Source of the DNA: Psychrobacter sp. PL19
Lineage (GTDB): Bacteria; Pseudomonadota; Gammaproteobacteria; Pseudomonadales; Moraxellaceae
Length of the DNA: 64,000 bases
NCBI RefSeq assembly: GCF_017875835.1
Contig: NZ_JAGING010000001.1
Coordinates: forward strand, 1,426,001 to 1,490,000
Direction: 5' to 3'
The notes under the pieces were generated by a model. It saw only the letters and a list, made by a program, of their open reading frames with translations, was not told the DNA's origin and made no database searches. The translations under genes and the position numbers were made by a program. Positions 18,630-28,956 of this stretch are shown here, in pieces (the stretch's first letter is position 1; each line of letters begins with the position of its first letter).

Positions 18630-19448
18630 TTATTGCTTGTCGTTATCAATCAACTCTACCTTGGTTTGTTCAGTATGTAAAGCATTAGGCAGCATAGGGT
18701 AGTGATTAAGAATATGACAAAACAGCTCAGCAGTTTTTTGCGTGTCATATAATGCAGAATGAGCATCCTTACCGTCAAAATCAAGGCCTGCCGCTTTACA
18801 GGCGCGTGCTAGTACTGTTTGACCAAATGCCAGTGCCGCCAGAGTTACCGTGTCAAATACCGAGAACTGATGGAAAGGGTTGTGGTTTTTACTATTGGTA
18901 CGTAACACAGCGGCATTTAAAAAAGCCAAATCAAAATGTGCATTATGACCAATTAATACACATTGACGGCAACCTGTATCGCGGCGCACGTCTTTAAGGT
19001 CTTTAAAGATTCGCCGTAACGCGGTCTTTTCATCTTCGGCAATAGCTTTACGCATGGGGTTATTGGGGTCTATACCGGTAAAGGCCAGCGCACTTGGCTC
19101 TAGATTCGCGCCCTCAAAAGGCTCGATATGGGCATTAATGGCCTCTCCTGGATAAAATACCCCATGCTCATCGAGCAAAATAGGAATACAGGCAATCTCT
19201 AATAGGGCGTCGGTTTGCGCATTAAAGCCAGCCGTCTCGACATCGACAACGACTGGCAAGAATTTACGAAAACGCTCTTTTATAGTCATCGGTGCCGCAC
19301 TTTCTGTCTTGTCTTCCGAGCTTTCTTTATCAGCATTAACGGTGTGGTTATGGCTGGCGCTCTTATCTAACGTACTATCGATTTGACCCGTTACTGGGTC
19401 AGTTAATGAATCATTGGTAAGCAAATCAGTGTTATTTGGGGTAGTCAT
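18630..19448 (-). CDS. rnt: RNase T-like DEDDh 3'-5' exonuclease
   Basis: The core (~residues 60-262) matches ribonuclease T, which trims 3' ends of tRNAs and other stable RNAs. Exo I has VVDVETAGFNAQTD (Asp, Glu), Exo II has LIGHNAHFDLAFLNAAVLR (Asp), and Exo III has GKDAHSALYDTQKTAEL (His, Asp). The 272-aa frame has an N-terminal extension of about 55 polar residues (Asn, Asp, Ser, Glu) before the conserved region, unlike the usual ~210-aa enzyme. An internal Met at residue 53 (MTIKERFRKFLPVVVDVE) would give the normal length, and the ribosome site at the long start is weak, so the start is uncertain. pyrC lies upstream on the same strand, 119 bp away. Confidence 0.88.
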   Translation of the reverse strand: MTTPNNTDLLTNDSLTDPVTGQIDSTLDKSASHNHTVNADKESSEDKTESAAPMTIKERFRKFLPVVVDVETAGFNAQTDALLEIACIPILLDEHGVFYPGEAINAHIEPFEGANLEPSALAFTGIDPNNPMRKAIAEDEKTALRRIFKDLKDVRRDTGCRQCVLIGHNAHFDLAFLNAAVLRTNSKNHNPFHQFSVFDTVTLAALAFGQTVLARACKAAGLDFDGKDAHSALYDTQKTAELFCHILNHYPMLPNALHTEQTKVELIDNDKQ

Positions 19449-19567
19449 ATCAGGTTAAATCGCTTTTATCGGTCGTACAGACATATTGAGGTAAGGCCAG
19501 TATTTGATGGTATAAATATGTCATTAATGCCATCGGGAAAAATCGGGTAGTAATGGCGAGTCGTTCG

Positions 19568-20647
19568 CTACACTTTAAGAGACCAGGGTAGTATTTCACC
19601 AGCCATCAGTGGCGTCAGCGTTGACCCATCAAAATAAGGGTAGTCTGTCGGTACCTGCATCGGCGTATTGATTAAAGTAACGGTACTCTCGTTCACAGGT
19701 AGCCCATAAAATTGTGCACCAAAGCGACTGGTAAAGCCCTCAAGCCTATCAATTTTACCCACGCTATCAAAAGTGGTGGCATACAGCGGCAAGGCCGTTG
19801 CTGAGCTATAACAGCCTGCACAGCCACAAGCCGCTTCTTTTTTATCAGTCGCATGCGGCGCTGAATCAGTCCCCAAGAAAAACTTAGGGTTACCACTGGT
19901 TGCCACATCTAATAATACTTTTTGATGCGAGGCACGCTTTAAAATGGGCAAACAATAAAAATGTGGCTTGATGCCGCCAAGTAATAAATCATTGCGGTTG
20001 AGCATCAAATGCTGTGGGGTAATAGTTGCCGCAATATGATTGCCTTGAGCCAACACAAAGTCAGCGGCATCACTGGTGGTGATATGCTCCAACACAATCT
20101 TTAATGTTGGGAATTTCATAATAATTTGTGCTAGTACTTCATCTAAAAAACGCTTTTCGCGGTCAAAGATATCAACATGATCATGGGTCACTTCGCCATG
20201 TAGCAGCAACGGCAAATTATATTTTTCTAGTGCTTCAAATACCTCAACGCAGGCATTGATGTCGGTGACGCCATCAGCGGAGTTAGTAGTTGCGCCAGCA
20301 GGATAAAGCTTGACCGCCTGTACGATACCGGACAGCGCAGCCAGTTCGATGTCTTGCGCGGTGGTACGGTCAGTCAAATACAAGGTCATACGTGGGTCAA
20401 AGGCTGCTTTGCGTTCGGCCGTTAGATCGCTGGCTTGTAGATGCTGCAAAATACGCTCTCGATAAGCACGGGCATCATCAGCGGTTTTGACCGGCGGCAC
20501 TAGGTTTGGCATACAGATGACGCGGTTAAAGCTATTGGCGGCATGAGGTACTGTGGTTGCTAGCGCTTGATTGTCACGCAAATGGATGTGCCAATCGTCT
20601 GGTTGGAGAATGGTTAACTCTTTAATTGAATCAATAATCGGTGTCAT
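19568..20647 (-). CDS. pyrC: Dihydroorotase (class II)
   Basis: PyrC closes carbamoyl-aspartate to dihydroorotate, the third step of pyrimidine synthesis. The 359-residue protein shows the zinc site [10 protein letters not shown] near the N-terminus, the bridging carboxylated Lys in [15 protein letters not shown], His ligands in [18 protein letters not shown] and LEHITT, and the catalytic Asp in FLGTDSAPH. Length and motifs fit the E. coli-type single-domain enzyme. It shares a strand with the RNase T-like gene. Confidence 0.95.
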   Translation of the reverse strand: MTPIIDSIKELTILQPDDWHIHLRDNQALATTVPHAANSFNRVICMPNLVPPVKTADDARAYRERILQHLQASDLTAERKAAFDPRMTLYLTDRTTAQDIELAALSGIVQAVKLYPAGATTNSADGVTDINACVEVFEALEKYNLPLLLHGEVTHDHVDIFDREKRFLDEVLAQIIMKFPTLKIVLEHITTSDAADFVLAQGNHIAATITPQHLMLNRNDLLLGGIKPHFYCLPILKRASHQKVLLDVATSGNPKFFLGTDSAPHATDKKEAACGCAGCYSSATALPLYATTFDSVGKIDRLEGFTSRFGAQFYGLPVNESTVTLINTPMQVPTDYPYFDGSTLTPLMAGEILPWSLKV

Positions 20648-21063
20648 AGCGCTCTATATCATAAAATATGGGGGTAAAAGGAAGTGGCACAGGACTGATA
20701 ATAATAGTGTTTGATGTGCGACTATGATAACAGATTTGCCTGCTTGACTAAATATGCGCCTAACTATCTATACATAATTTGTTCTATCCATAATTTATTA
20801 GCACATTTTTAACTGACCGCTGAATTGACCATTGAATTGACTGCTGAACTTACCATGAGAGATTAATACTTTAACAATCAAAGTCAGGGTCAAATGAAGA
20901 CCCAGTCCAAGTTCAGATTTAAGCTAAAACCTAGCGCCACATGGTGGTTACACTTTTGCCCATAGTAAATATGATGTACACTGAGTAGGCAAACTAACTT
21001 TTGACTGATTCTTCCGTATTGTTTTGATACTCTATAACTAAATTCTCATATTAGGAGTTATTC
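20648..21063. other. Divergent pyrC-argG intergenic region
   Basis: A 416-bp gap between divergent genes that must hold both promoters. A possible argG -35 (TTGACT, 21001-21006) is followed 19 bp later by GATACT, a weak match. TGAATTGAC-like words recur near 20820-20845. No ArgR box could be assigned with confidence. Confidence 0.35.
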
Positions 21064-22302
21064 ATGGCTCAGCTTGACCCAAAAAATATCAATAAAATTG
21101 TCTTGGCTTATTCTGGAGGTCTAGATACTTCCATTATCGCCAAATGGCTACAAGACACCTATGATGCTGAAGTGATTACCTTCACTGCTGACATCGGACA
21201 AGGCGAAGAAGTCGAGCCGGCGCGTGCTAAAGCAGAAGCGATGGGCATTAAGAGTATTCATATTGAAGACTTGCGCGAAGAGTTTGCCCGTGATTATGTG
21301 TTCCCTATGTTCCGCGCCAATGCCATTTATGAAGGCGAGTATTTACTCGGCACCTCTATTGCGCGTCCCCTTATTGCTAAGCGTTTGGTTGAGATTGCCA
21401 AAGAACATGGTGCTGACGCTATCAGCCATGGCGCAACCGGTAAAGGTAATGACCAGGTACGGTTTGAGCTGGGTGCTGTTGCTCTTTCCCCAGATGTCGT
21501 TACTATTGCGCCTTGGCGTGAATGGGACTTGTCTAGCCGCGAAAGCTTGATGGACTATGCCAAAGAACATAACATTGCTATTGACTATGCGGGTAATAAG
21601 ACCAAGTCGCCTTATTCAATGGATGCCAACTTATTACACATCTCTTATGAGGGTGGCATTTTAGAAGACCCATACGCTGAAGCAGAAGATGACATGTGGC
21701 GTTGGTCAGTGAGCCCAGAACAAGCACCAGATCAAGCGCAATATTTAGAATTAGAATACGAAAAAGGTGACATGGTTGCTATTGATGGCGAGCGACTCAA
21801 GCCGTATGAAATCATGATTAAGCTGAATGAAATTGGTGGCAGTCATGGTATTGGCCGTTTGGATATTGTAGAAAACCGTTACGTGGGCATGAAATCACGG
21901 GGCTGTTATGAGACTCCAGCAGGTAACATTATGCTAAAAGCGCATCGCGGTATTGAATCATTAACGCTAGACCGTGAAGCCGCGCATCTAAAAGATGAGC
22001 TGATGCCGCGCTATGCGAAAATTATCTATAATGGCTATTGGTTCAGCCCTGAGCGTATGATGCTACAAGCCTTAATTGATAAGTCACAAGAATATGTTAA
22101 CGGTACGGTTCGCGTGAAGCTATATAAAGGTAGTGTCAGTGTAGTCGGGCGTAAGTCAGACGATTCACTATTTGATGAAAAAATCGCTACCTTTGAAGAT
22201 GATGCCGGTGCTTATGATCAAAAAGATGCGGAAGGTTTCATTCGTTTAAATGGTTTACGTTTGGCGATCGAAGCCAGCCGTGGTCGTGATTTGTCTAAAT
22301 AG
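21064..22302 (+). CDS. argG: Argininosuccinate synthase
   Basis: ArgG joins citrulline and aspartate using ATP to give argininosuccinate, the penultimate step of arginine synthesis. The N-terminal ATP-pyrophosphatase P-loop is [16 protein letters not shown], with [16 protein letters not shown], the [16 protein letters not shown] segment and [15 protein letters not shown] further on. The length of 412 aa fits the type I enzymes of about 400 aa. AGGAG lies 7 nt before the ATG. A strong hairpin terminator follows 13 bp after the stop, so the gene is monocistronic. Confidence 0.97.
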   Translation: MAQLDPKNINKIVLAYSGGLDTSIIAKWLQDTYDAEVITFTADIGQGEEVEPARAKAEAMGIKSIHIEDLREEFARDYVFPMFRANAIYEGEYLLGTSIARPLIAKRLVEIAKEHGADAISHGATGKGNDQVRFELGAVALSPDVVTIAPWREWDLSSRESLMDYAKEHNIAIDYAGNKTKSPYSMDANLLHISYEGGILEDPYAEAEDDMWRWSVSPEQAPDQAQYLELEYEKGDMVAIDGERLKPYEIMIKLNEIGGSHGIGRLDIVENRYVGMKSRGCYETPAGNIMLKAHRGIESLTLDREAAHLKDELMPRYAKIIYNGYWFSPERMMLQALIDKSQEYVNGTVRVKLYKGSVSVVGRKSDDSLFDEKIATFEDDAGAYDQKDAEGFIRLNGLRLAIEASRGRDLSK

Positions 22303-22315
22303 AGTAGCGAAAAAA

Positions 22316-22362
22316 CGGCAATAAAAAAACAGAGACATCACGTCTCTGTTTTTTTATTGCCG
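22316..22362 (+). terminator. argG terminator, bidirectional
   Basis: An almost perfect long inverted repeat centred on AGAGACATCACGTCTCT is flanked by A7 and T7 runs, and it extends to CGGCAAT/ATTGCCG. It can also stop transcription coming from the minus-strand gene at 22552. Confidence 0.9.
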
Positions 22363-22396
22363 TTGATTTTACCTTTTAGGGTTGGGTATTCACTAA

Positions 22397-22535
22397 TATA
22401 GTTAAAATACCTTAAAAACGCTATGGTACTGCTGGTATAAGCTTTTTGCAGCCTCTGTCTGCGTAGGCACAGCAAGCAAGAAAAACTTATGCCAGCAGTA
22501 CGTTATGTATCGATATTACTTTTCATTGACTATAG
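22397..22535 (-). repeat. ~140-bp MITE-like repeat, full copy
   Basis: Read on the minus strand it runs from CTATAGTCAATGAAAAG to TTTTAACTATA. The outermost ~9 bases form inverted repeats (TATAGTCAA / TTAACTATA). Inside, TACTGCTGGCATAAG and CTTATACCAGCAGTA form a second inverted pair, so the RNA or single strand could fold into a long hairpin. Nearly the whole length matches 54162-54301. It encodes nothing. Confidence 0.85.
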
Positions 22536-22551
22536 CTTTAGTGCTTTAGGT

Positions 22552-23811
22552 CTAGTTTTTATCTGTATCATCCTCTTTTATAACTGCTGTATCTTGCTGC
22601 TGTCGCTTTTCAGCGAGGTCCTGCTCTAAGACTACTTCAGTCGCTGGTATCGCACCATTAGACTTCTTCATTTGGTACTTTAGGGTAGCCAGTGCGCCAA
22701 GACTACCAATCACTAGAATAATAATAAGAATAATAGGGTTTTTCCATAGGGGTGTCGGCGCGTTATGCTCAATAGGGGTCTCGCTAGTAGCAATTGGGAT
22801 ATTGTCATCATTGTCACCAATTGACCTTAAAGTCACCAGTGGCACGGTCGGTGGGGTGGGTGGCTCAGAGGTAATACGCAGCCGATTTTGCTGCAAGTAA
22901 ATGTCTGAAATTTTAGCAAGTTGCAATAGCCAGCGTTGGTGCGGTAATGTGATGGCACGCATCTGTGCAAATATCAATAAGTCGTTATGTCGACCCTGCT
23001 GGATATTTTCTGATGAGCGACCAATGACTTTTAAGTAATCTGCCGTGGCTTCCTGCATGTCTTGTACAGGTTCATGATTATTAGGTTCATGATTATCAGG
23101 TTTAAACGTGGTCAACTCGTACCAGTAAGGGTCAAAAGGTGGCGGCGCGCTCAGTAGCTGGTTAGACACTAGCCGCTCAGAATCTAAAGAAGGATCTTTT
23201 ATTTCTGGCGCTATTGATTCTGAGGGTGCAGCTTTTTCTTCGATACTCATGTCTTTTTTAACAGCATCTGTTACTGTTATCGGTCCAATAGTGGTCAGAC
23301 GGCCTACTGATAAAAACTGCGGCTGCAATGCAAACCATTTATCCATCTCATCATTATCAATCTGACTGTAGTCGGTTAAGATAGCCAACTCACGTAAGAC
23401 GATGACACACAGACAAGTCAGTAAAGTTTGCGCTTGTGGCGTGGTCGCATCAATTTGGGTCGCAATATGCTCGCTGGCCTTAATGACCTGTGCACTATCA
23501 CCAAATAAGGCGTTAGCGGTATCATGACGATGGTACAAAGTGGCCTTGATGGTCACAAAGTTCATGGCGTTATAGTGTCGCAGCTCTTTAACTGCGCTAC
23601 GACCAAAAAGCTTTTTTCGAACCGCTTGACCTTGATAGCGCTGCTGATAGGCGAGCAAAGCACTGACGATTGCTTGCAAGCTGGCACCGAGCGCAAGCTG
23701 CGTTTGGGGTAATGACAGCTGGGCCGCATCTGCCAACAACGACACCATAGGCTGAGTATCTTGATATAAAAAATCATACATCGACACACGTGTCGGTGAA
23801 ATAGACGTCAT
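22552..23811 (-). CDS. Hypothetical protein with C-terminal membrane helix, 419 aa
   Basis: I do not recognise a named family. The N-terminal half (~1-165) is helical and Ala/Leu/Gln-rich (PMVSLLADAAQLSLPQ, ASLQAIVSALLAYQQR). The middle is acidic and Pro-rich. One membrane span is at ~358-379 (NPIILIIILVIGSLGALATL), followed by a charged 40-residue tail. This suggests an inner-membrane protein with a large soluble N-terminal part. A short repeat, KPDNHEPNNHEP, comes from a 15-bp DNA duplication near 23085. It has no operon partner and lies divergently next to the L,D-transpeptidase gene, so an envelope role is possible. Confidence 0.6.
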   Translation of the reverse strand: MTSISPTRVSMYDFLYQDTQPMVSLLADAAQLSLPQTQLALGASLQAIVSALLAYQQRYQGQAVRKKLFGRSAVKELRHYNAMNFVTIKATLYHRHDTANALFGDSAQVIKASEHIATQIDATTPQAQTLLTCLCVIVLRELAILTDYSQIDNDEMDKWFALQPQFLSVGRLTTIGPITVTDAVKKDMSIEEKAAPSESIAPEIKDPSLDSERLVSNQLLSAPPPFDPYWYELTTFKPDNHEPNNHEPVQDMQEATADYLKVIGRSSENIQQGRHNDLLIFAQMRAITLPHQRWLLQLAKISDIYLQQNRLRITSEPPTPPTVPLVTLRSIGDNDDNIPIATSETPIEHNAPTPLWKNPIILIIILVIGSLGALATLKYQMKKSNGAIPATEVVLEQDLAEKRQQQDTAVIKEDDTDKN

Positions 23812-23948
23812 AATTTGCTAGCATCAAAAAGTGAGCCCCTATATTACGGTGCCAACTGCCTTGATACAATCCCTTAAAATTAGATTTTTTATTAATTCAT
23901 GAGAGTTTGTAGCTACAATACTTCTAAATAACAGCCGGACAGCCCTTT

Positions 23949-24488
23949 ATGACACCAAATAATCAGCCAAGCACACAGCTAATCATTAATATTGCTGAGC
24001 AAACCTTGACCTTACTTCAAGAGCATACTGAGGTTTGCCGTTATACGATATCTACTGCTAAGAATGGCATTGGTAGTCAGCAAGACAGTGGCCGTACCCC
24101 ACTTGGGGCACACGTCATTGCCCAAAAGATAGGGGGTAGTGAGGCTATCAATACAGTATTTATCGGGCGCGTGGCTACAGGAGAAATTTATAGCGCTGCT
24201 CTAGGCGCTAAGCAGCCTGAACGTGATTGGATATTAAGCCGAATTTTGTGGCTGAGCGGACTTGAGATCGGTGTGAACAAAGGCAGTAATAGTCAAGGTG
24301 GCTGTGATACCTTCCAGCGTTATATCTATATTCATGGTACACCTGATAGCGAACCTATGGGTTCACCGCGTTCACATGGTTGTGTACGTATGCGCAATCA
24401 AGACATTATCACAATGTTCGCGCAGGTAGACGAGGGCACTGCTGTTTCTATTATTAGTGATGTTAGCGACATCACTAGCATTAAATAA
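23949..24488 (+). CDS. L,D-transpeptidase (YkuD) domain protein
   Basis: The 179-aa protein is a single YkuD domain: LIINIAEQTLTLLQ at the start, an IYIHGTPDSEPMG segment with the conserved His, and the catalytic SHGCVRMRNQD with the nucleophilic Cys. The family cross-links peptidoglycan or attaches Braun-type lipoprotein. No signal peptide or LysM domain is visible, so export is unclear. The frame could be missing an upstream exported start, or the protein may act in the cytoplasm, as proposed for some muropeptide-trimming members. It is transcribed divergently from the hypothetical membrane protein. Confidence 0.85.
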   Translation: MTPNNQPSTQLIINIAEQTLTLLQEHTEVCRYTISTAKNGIGSQQDSGRTPLGAHVIAQKIGGSEAINTVFIGRVATGEIYSAALGAKQPERDWILSRILWLSGLEIGVNKGSNSQGGCDTFQRYIYIHGTPDSEPMGSPRSHGCVRMRNQDIITMFAQVDEGTAVSIISDVSDITSIK

Positions 24489-24827
24489 ATAGGTGACAGC
24501 TTTGGTAATCGGCAAAGCGTATGGTTATAGACATTCATTAGATCTTTGATGTTAGAAAAGCCACGTTCACAAGGCTTATTTACAAGGTTATTAATAAAAT
24601 AAAATTAACAGTAACCAATGTTTGTTAAGTTAATTGCTATAGTAGCCTTCAAGATTGTGAGTAAAGGCTCAATATTTGTACTTAAGGATATTGGTACTTA
24701 CGATGTCTTATGAAGACTTCTATTTGGGTTATTTATCTTGAAGCAGCGATAACCCTCAAATTCATAGCAATCAAACCATAATACTAATTTACCAAACGTA
24801 GTAATAATTATTACAAGGATAACAATA
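24489..24827. other. Intergenic region, nitroreductase upstream
   Basis: A 339-bp AT-rich gap with no gene or terminator that I can define. The promoter of the next gene must lie here. Confidence 0.4.
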
Positions 24828-25448
24828 ATGACCAAAGCCAGCCTAGTGACTCTACAACAAGCGTTTGAAGAACGCCGTACTATTTATGCTCTAGGCAACG
24901 ATTTGCCAGTAGACCCACGGGCGATTGTTGATATCGCTGAACGTGTAATACTACAGACACCTTCTTGCTTTAATTCGCAGTCGTCGCGACTGATAGTATT
25001 ATTTGGTGAGCACCATCAACAGCTATGGGACATTACCGAAGCCAATCTGCGTCAGACTGTCGGCGATGGAGACTTTTCGAGTAGCAAACAGAAAATAGAT
25101 GGCTTCCGTGCTGGGGCAGGAACAGTGCTGTTCTTTGAAGACAGAGAAGTTGTGACGTCGTTGCAAGATAAGTTTGCGCTATATGCCGATAAGTTCCCTT
25201 TATGGGCACATCAGACCTCAGCGATGCACCAGTATGCCATGTGGACCGAGCTTAGCACCTTAGAGGTTGGTGCCAGCCTTCAACACTATAATCCACTGAT
25301 TGATGATGACGTCGCAACAGCATTTTCGGTTCCCAAAAATTGGGATCTAATCGCACAAATGCCATTTGGCAATATCCTCGAGCCTGCTGGCGAAAAAAGC
25401 TATCAGCCGCTTAATGAGCGCATGAAGGTGTTTGGATTGGTTGATTGA
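24828..25448 (+). CDS. Nitroreductase family protein (Frm2/YdjA-like group)
   Basis: The 206-residue protein fits the small FMN nitroreductases of the Frm2/Hbn1-like subgroup. The N-terminal FEERRTIYALGNDLP segment holds the Arg-rich FMN-binding start. It is followed by QTPSCFNSQSSRLIVLFG, a central GAGTVLFFEDREVV strand, HQYAMWTELSTLEVGASLQHYNP, and the C-terminal MPFGNILEPAGEKS. Such enzymes reduce nitro compounds or quinones with NAD(P)H and are often stress-induced. AAGGAT precedes the ATG at good spacing. It is a single-gene unit with its own terminator. Confidence 0.85.
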   Translation: MTKASLVTLQQAFEERRTIYALGNDLPVDPRAIVDIAERVILQTPSCFNSQSSRLIVLFGEHHQQLWDITEANLRQTVGDGDFSSSKQKIDGFRAGAGTVLFFEDREVVTSLQDKFALYADKFPLWAHQTSAMHQYAMWTELSTLEVGASLQHYNPLIDDDVATAFSVPKNWDLIAQMPFGNILEPAGEKSYQPLNERMKVFGLVD

Positions 25449-25485
25449 GATCAGCAAGTTAAAAAATTGCTATAGCGTTAGAGAA

Positions 25486-25526
25486 ATAAAAAAAGACAGC
25501 ATCATTAACTTGGGCTGTCTTTTTTA
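25486..25526 (+). terminator. Terminator between the nitroreductase and CYTH-CHAD genes
   Basis: AAAAAGACAGC and GCTGTCTTTTTT form a stem with A- and T-runs on both sides, placed between convergent genes, so it can serve both strands. Confidence 0.85.
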
Positions 25527-25544
25527 TTTTTCTGGGTCAGCATT

Positions 25545-27182
25545 TTACCAAAACATCGCACTATCTTGAATACGAGCCAGCCGCTTTTGCATGCGTTTAC
25601 CGTCATCTTTTAACAGTGCGGCAAACCATCCTGCTCCATATAACGCGTTAGGGTCGGTAAATGCCTTTTGCTGATAGCACTGTTGATAGTAGTTATGATC
25701 TTGATACTGTCCTAACGCTTTTTGCGCCTTTATTAAGCGCTTAAGCCAGCGTTTGCTGTTCTTTTTAGCATACAACGGCGCGGCAAACTCACTCACATAG
25801 CGTAAGTCTTTAAGATGACGGCGTACTTTATGTACAGGATTGCTACTTGAATGACTAGGCTCTAGATTGTCTTGCTCTACAGAATTATCTTCCAAGTCAC
25901 TATTTACTAAGTCGCTGTTTTTTAAGCCATCGCGTTTAGAGTCATTATATTGAAAATCCTCAAAATCCTGCTCAGCTTCGAGTAGTTTTATATGTTTTTT
26001 AGCTAATATCTTCGGCAGCTTATCCATAGCGAGCTTGTTTGCTTGGGGCTCAGTGCTGGGATCGCTCATGGTAAATTCAATGAGCTCAAGAAGAATAATT
26101 TGAAAGTCATTGGCACGTACCGTATCCATAGGTGTGATTTTAATTCGTTCAAGGTCTATAGCCCAATCGATGCTAGGTGCACCTCGTTGCCGAAGATCAG
26201 GCTCAATAGTCGTTGCTAGATGAGCAAGCTCGCGGTAATCACCGAGTAAAGCCGCGGTTTGTTTTAATATCGAATGCCACTCGGCATTGAGTTGATCTGA
26301 GAATTTTTCAAAAGCTTTTAGGGTGACCTGCAGGCGACGGATGCCAATACGCAGCTGTAAGACGTGCTGATCATCTCGGCTACCTGCCGCGATAGCACTG
26401 CTGTTCGGAAGTATCTGTAATAGACAGTTGTGTACCGCTGCGCGTACAAAGGCAGGCCTACTGCTGTGTTGATTCACATTTAACTGCCCAAGGTCAGCAC
26501 AAACTGCTGGGCTATATGAGTGTCCTTTAACCAGCAAACCACCGCGCTCAGCTTTGGTTACGGTGGACAAGCACAGCTTATAACGTTTACACCAGGTTTT
26601 AGCAGTCGCAAATAAAAACGCCAGCTCACCTGATACGAGCTCAAACTCAATCTCGTGGATATCTTGGCACTGAGAGTCGTCACTACCGTGGATAATCTGT
26701 CCAAGATCATAAGCGACTTCAATCGTGCTCCTTTCCTTGCTACTGTTTTCTTCATTACTGTCTTCTATTAGCAGGCGCGTGGTGCGCGCCACATCAGTCA
26801 GATATTGGCGTGTTAATTTTTTTGCTAGTTTTTTGAGTTTAAAATCAGCCAGTGCTGGTGCGATAGCGGTGTCTTTATAAAGTGTTAAATCAGGCATCAA
26901 TTCATTAGTATCTAGCATCGCTTGTACGTGTTCATTATCTAATATCGTATTATGCTCTAAGCGCGCAGCGATACCATCGCCACCGGCCTTGATAGTCTGT
27001 ACCCAAACATCGCCTTCTTGACGAATACGCAGCCCAATACCAGCCTGTGCCAAATCTTGCTCAGAGGTATCATAATAATGGGCGGCCATGTGTGTGAGTT
27101 GTGACGACTTTACCCTTGCTTGGCGCATTAGGCCTTTTAGACGCGCTTGAGGGATTAAAAATTTAAGTTCTATTTCTTGCAT
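25545..27182 (-). CDS. CYTH and CHAD domain protein (inorganic triphosphatase-like)
   Basis: The N-terminal CYTH domain (~1-205) opens with the ExExK signature MQEIELKFLIP and continues with YYDTSEQDLAQAGIGLRIR and the basic residues of the triphosphate tunnel. The C-terminal CHAD helical bundle (~240-545) has QLRIGIRRLQVTLKAF and RRHLKDLRYVSEFAAPLY, rich in conserved His/Arg that bind polyphosphate. E. coli YgiF has this architecture and hydrolyses inorganic triphosphate. An acidic, repetitive insert (SKRDGLKNSDLVNSDLEDNS, ~residues 430-450) lengthens the CHAD part. It is a single gene, convergent with the nitroreductase gene. Confidence 0.9.
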   Translation of the reverse strand: MQEIELKFLIPQARLKGLMRQARVKSSQLTHMAAHYYDTSEQDLAQAGIGLRIRQEGDVWVQTIKAGGDGIAARLEHNTILDNEHVQAMLDTNELMPDLTLYKDTAIAPALADFKLKKLAKKLTRQYLTDVARTTRLLIEDSNEENSSKERSTIEVAYDLGQIIHGSDDSQCQDIHEIEFELVSGELAFLFATAKTWCKRYKLCLSTVTKAERGGLLVKGHSYSPAVCADLGQLNVNQHSSRPAFVRAAVHNCLLQILPNSSAIAAGSRDDQHVLQLRIGIRRLQVTLKAFEKFSDQLNAEWHSILKQTAALLGDYRELAHLATTIEPDLRQRGAPSIDWAIDLERIKITPMDTVRANDFQIILLELIEFTMSDPSTEPQANKLAMDKLPKILAKKHIKLLEAEQDFEDFQYNDSKRDGLKNSDLVNSDLEDNSVEQDNLEPSHSSSNPVHKVRRHLKDLRYVSEFAAPLYAKKNSKRWLKRLIKAQKALGQYQDHNYYQQCYQQKAFTDPNALYGAGWFAALLKDDGKRMQKRLARIQDSAMFW

Positions 27183-27302
27183 GGTATTTTCCCTATGATT
27201 TTGATTGCTTATTATTATGGCAAAGATCTACATCTAATTAATATCACACGAATCCAGGTAATAGCTATTTATTAAGGCTAATATTACTCAATCTGCAACA
27301 AA

Positions 27303-27334
27303 AAAGCCGCCCTACATGCTGTAGGGCGGCTGTT
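27303..27334 (-). terminator. aceA terminator
   Basis: A perfect 12-bp GC-rich stem AGCCGCCCTACA/TGTAGGGCGGCT with a 3-nt loop lies 36 bp after the aceA stop. On the minus strand it runs directly into a T-run. Confidence 0.92.
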
Positions 27335-27369
27335 ATTTTTACTTCTAGGGCTTACTTATAGCATAGTGC

Positions 27370-28956
27370 CTATTTGAACTGATCCATCGTGTTTTTGCCG
27401 CCGCCCGCTTTTAGCGCGTTGTCACCTGAGAAGATCTCTTTATGATCATCACCGATGTCAGAACCTGCCATTGCTTGGTGCTTAACAGCTGATACCCCTT
27501 CACGGATTTCTTTACGTTGTACGCCAGCGACATAAGCAAGCATACCGTCTTCACCAAAGTAACCTTTCACAAGCTTATGCATCTCTAGTGCAGTAGTGTG
27601 ATAAGTCGGTAGGGTGATTAGATGATGGAATACACCCGCTTCACGTGCCGCATCTTTCTGGAAGTCTTTGGCCAGCTTATCAGCTTCAGTATTGAGTTCA
27701 GTACCATCGTAATCAGAGCTCATCAAGTCGTCTTTGTTGTATTGCGACATGTCGTAGCCTTCTTTTTCCCATTTAGCGACTACTTGCTTACGGAAATTTA
27801 GGGTCCAGTTAAACGATGGGCTATTGTTATAGACCAATTTCGCTTTTGGCTGCTCTTCTCTAATACGATCGACCATCATTTTGATGTGTTCGATATCTGG
27901 CGTTGGGGTTTCGATCCATAGTAGATCAGCGCCATTTTCAAGTGCCGTGACGCAGTCAAGGACAACACGATCAATGTTAGTGTCTTCACGGAACTGGTAT
28001 AGACCATTTGCCAAGCGTACTGGACGCACCAATTTGCCATCATGCTTAAGCAAGCTGTCATTTTCATGCGCCTGATCAAGAGTGATTTCTTCCATCTCGA
28101 TAAAGTCGATGTATTTAGAAGCCAAATCACCTGGCTCATTTGATACTGGGATTTTTTGCGTAAGTGACGCGCCTTCAGAATCAGTACGAGCAACAATAAT
28201 ACCGTTTTCAACACCTAGCTCTAAGAATGCATAACGAATAGCGTTAATTTTTGCGATATAGTCTTCATGCGGTACGGTAACTTTACCAGCTTGATGGCCA
28301 CACTGCTTAGCATCAGATACTTGGTTTTCGAGCTGTAGGGCACAAGCACCCGCTTCGATAATCTTTTTAGCCAATAGGTAAGTCGCTTCTTCGTTACCGA
28401 AACCGGCATCAATGTCAGCAATAATTGGCACGACATGTGATTCAAAGTTTTCAATTTTTGCTTGAATTTCTTGGGTGTCTTTACCGGCTTCTTCAGCATC
28501 GTTGAGCTCACGGAAGTAGTCGTTGAGCACTTTAGCATCTGCTTGACGCAAGAAGGTGTAGATTTCTTCGATTAGCTTAGGTACGGCAGTTTTTTCGTGC
28601 ATAGATTGGTCAGGTAATGGACCAAACTCTGAACGTAGAGCGGCAACCATCCAACCTGAAAGGTAGATGTATTTTTTTGAAGTGGTGTTGAAGTATTTTT
28701 TGTTGGCGTACATAGTTTGTTGGGCCACAAAACCATGCCAAGCACCTAGAGACTGGGTGTACTGAGAGGTGTCGTTATCGTACTCTTCCATGTCTTGGCG
28801 CATGATATCGGCCGTATATTTTGCAATATCTAAGCCGGTTTTAAAGCGGTTTTGTACCATCATACGTGCGGCATCAGTTTCGCTGATATTTTCCCAATTG
28901 CCATGTTTTTGCTTTAGTTCACGTACTAGTTCTAACGCAGATGTATAAGTTGACAT
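27370..28956 (-). CDS. aceA: Isocitrate lyase
   Basis: Isocitrate lyase splits isocitrate to succinate and glyoxylate, opening the glyoxylate shunt for growth on acetate and fatty acids. The 528-aa length matches the long form found in Acinetobacter and Pseudomonas rather than the 434-aa E. coli type. Visible segments: SQYTQSLGAWHGF, YLSGWMVAALRSEFGPLPDQS, VPIIADIDAGFGNEEATYLL, the active-site loop AKQCGHQAGKVTVPHEDY with its Cys and His, and VYNNSPSFNW. AAGGAG lies 9 nt before the ATG. A strong terminator follows. No malate synthase gene is adjacent. Confidence 0.96.
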   Translation of the reverse strand: MSTYTSALELVRELKQKHGNWENISETDAARMMVQNRFKTGLDIAKYTADIMRQDMEEYDNDTSQYTQSLGAWHGFVAQQTMYANKKYFNTTSKKYIYLSGWMVAALRSEFGPLPDQSMHEKTAVPKLIEEIYTFLRQADAKVLNDYFRELNDAEEAGKDTQEIQAKIENFESHVVPIIADIDAGFGNEEATYLLAKKIIEAGACALQLENQVSDAKQCGHQAGKVTVPHEDYIAKINAIRYAFLELGVENGIIVARTDSEGASLTQKIPVSNEPGDLASKYIDFIEMEEITLDQAHENDSLLKHDGKLVRPVRLANGLYQFREDTNIDRVVLDCVTALENGADLLWIETPTPDIEHIKMMVDRIREEQPKAKLVYNNSPSFNWTLNFRKQVVAKWEKEGYDMSQYNKDDLMSSDYDGTELNTEADKLAKDFQKDAAREAGVFHHLITLPTYHTTALEMHKLVKGYFGEDGMLAYVAGVQRKEIREGVSAVKHQAMAGSDIGDDHKEIFSGDNALKAGGGKNTMDQFK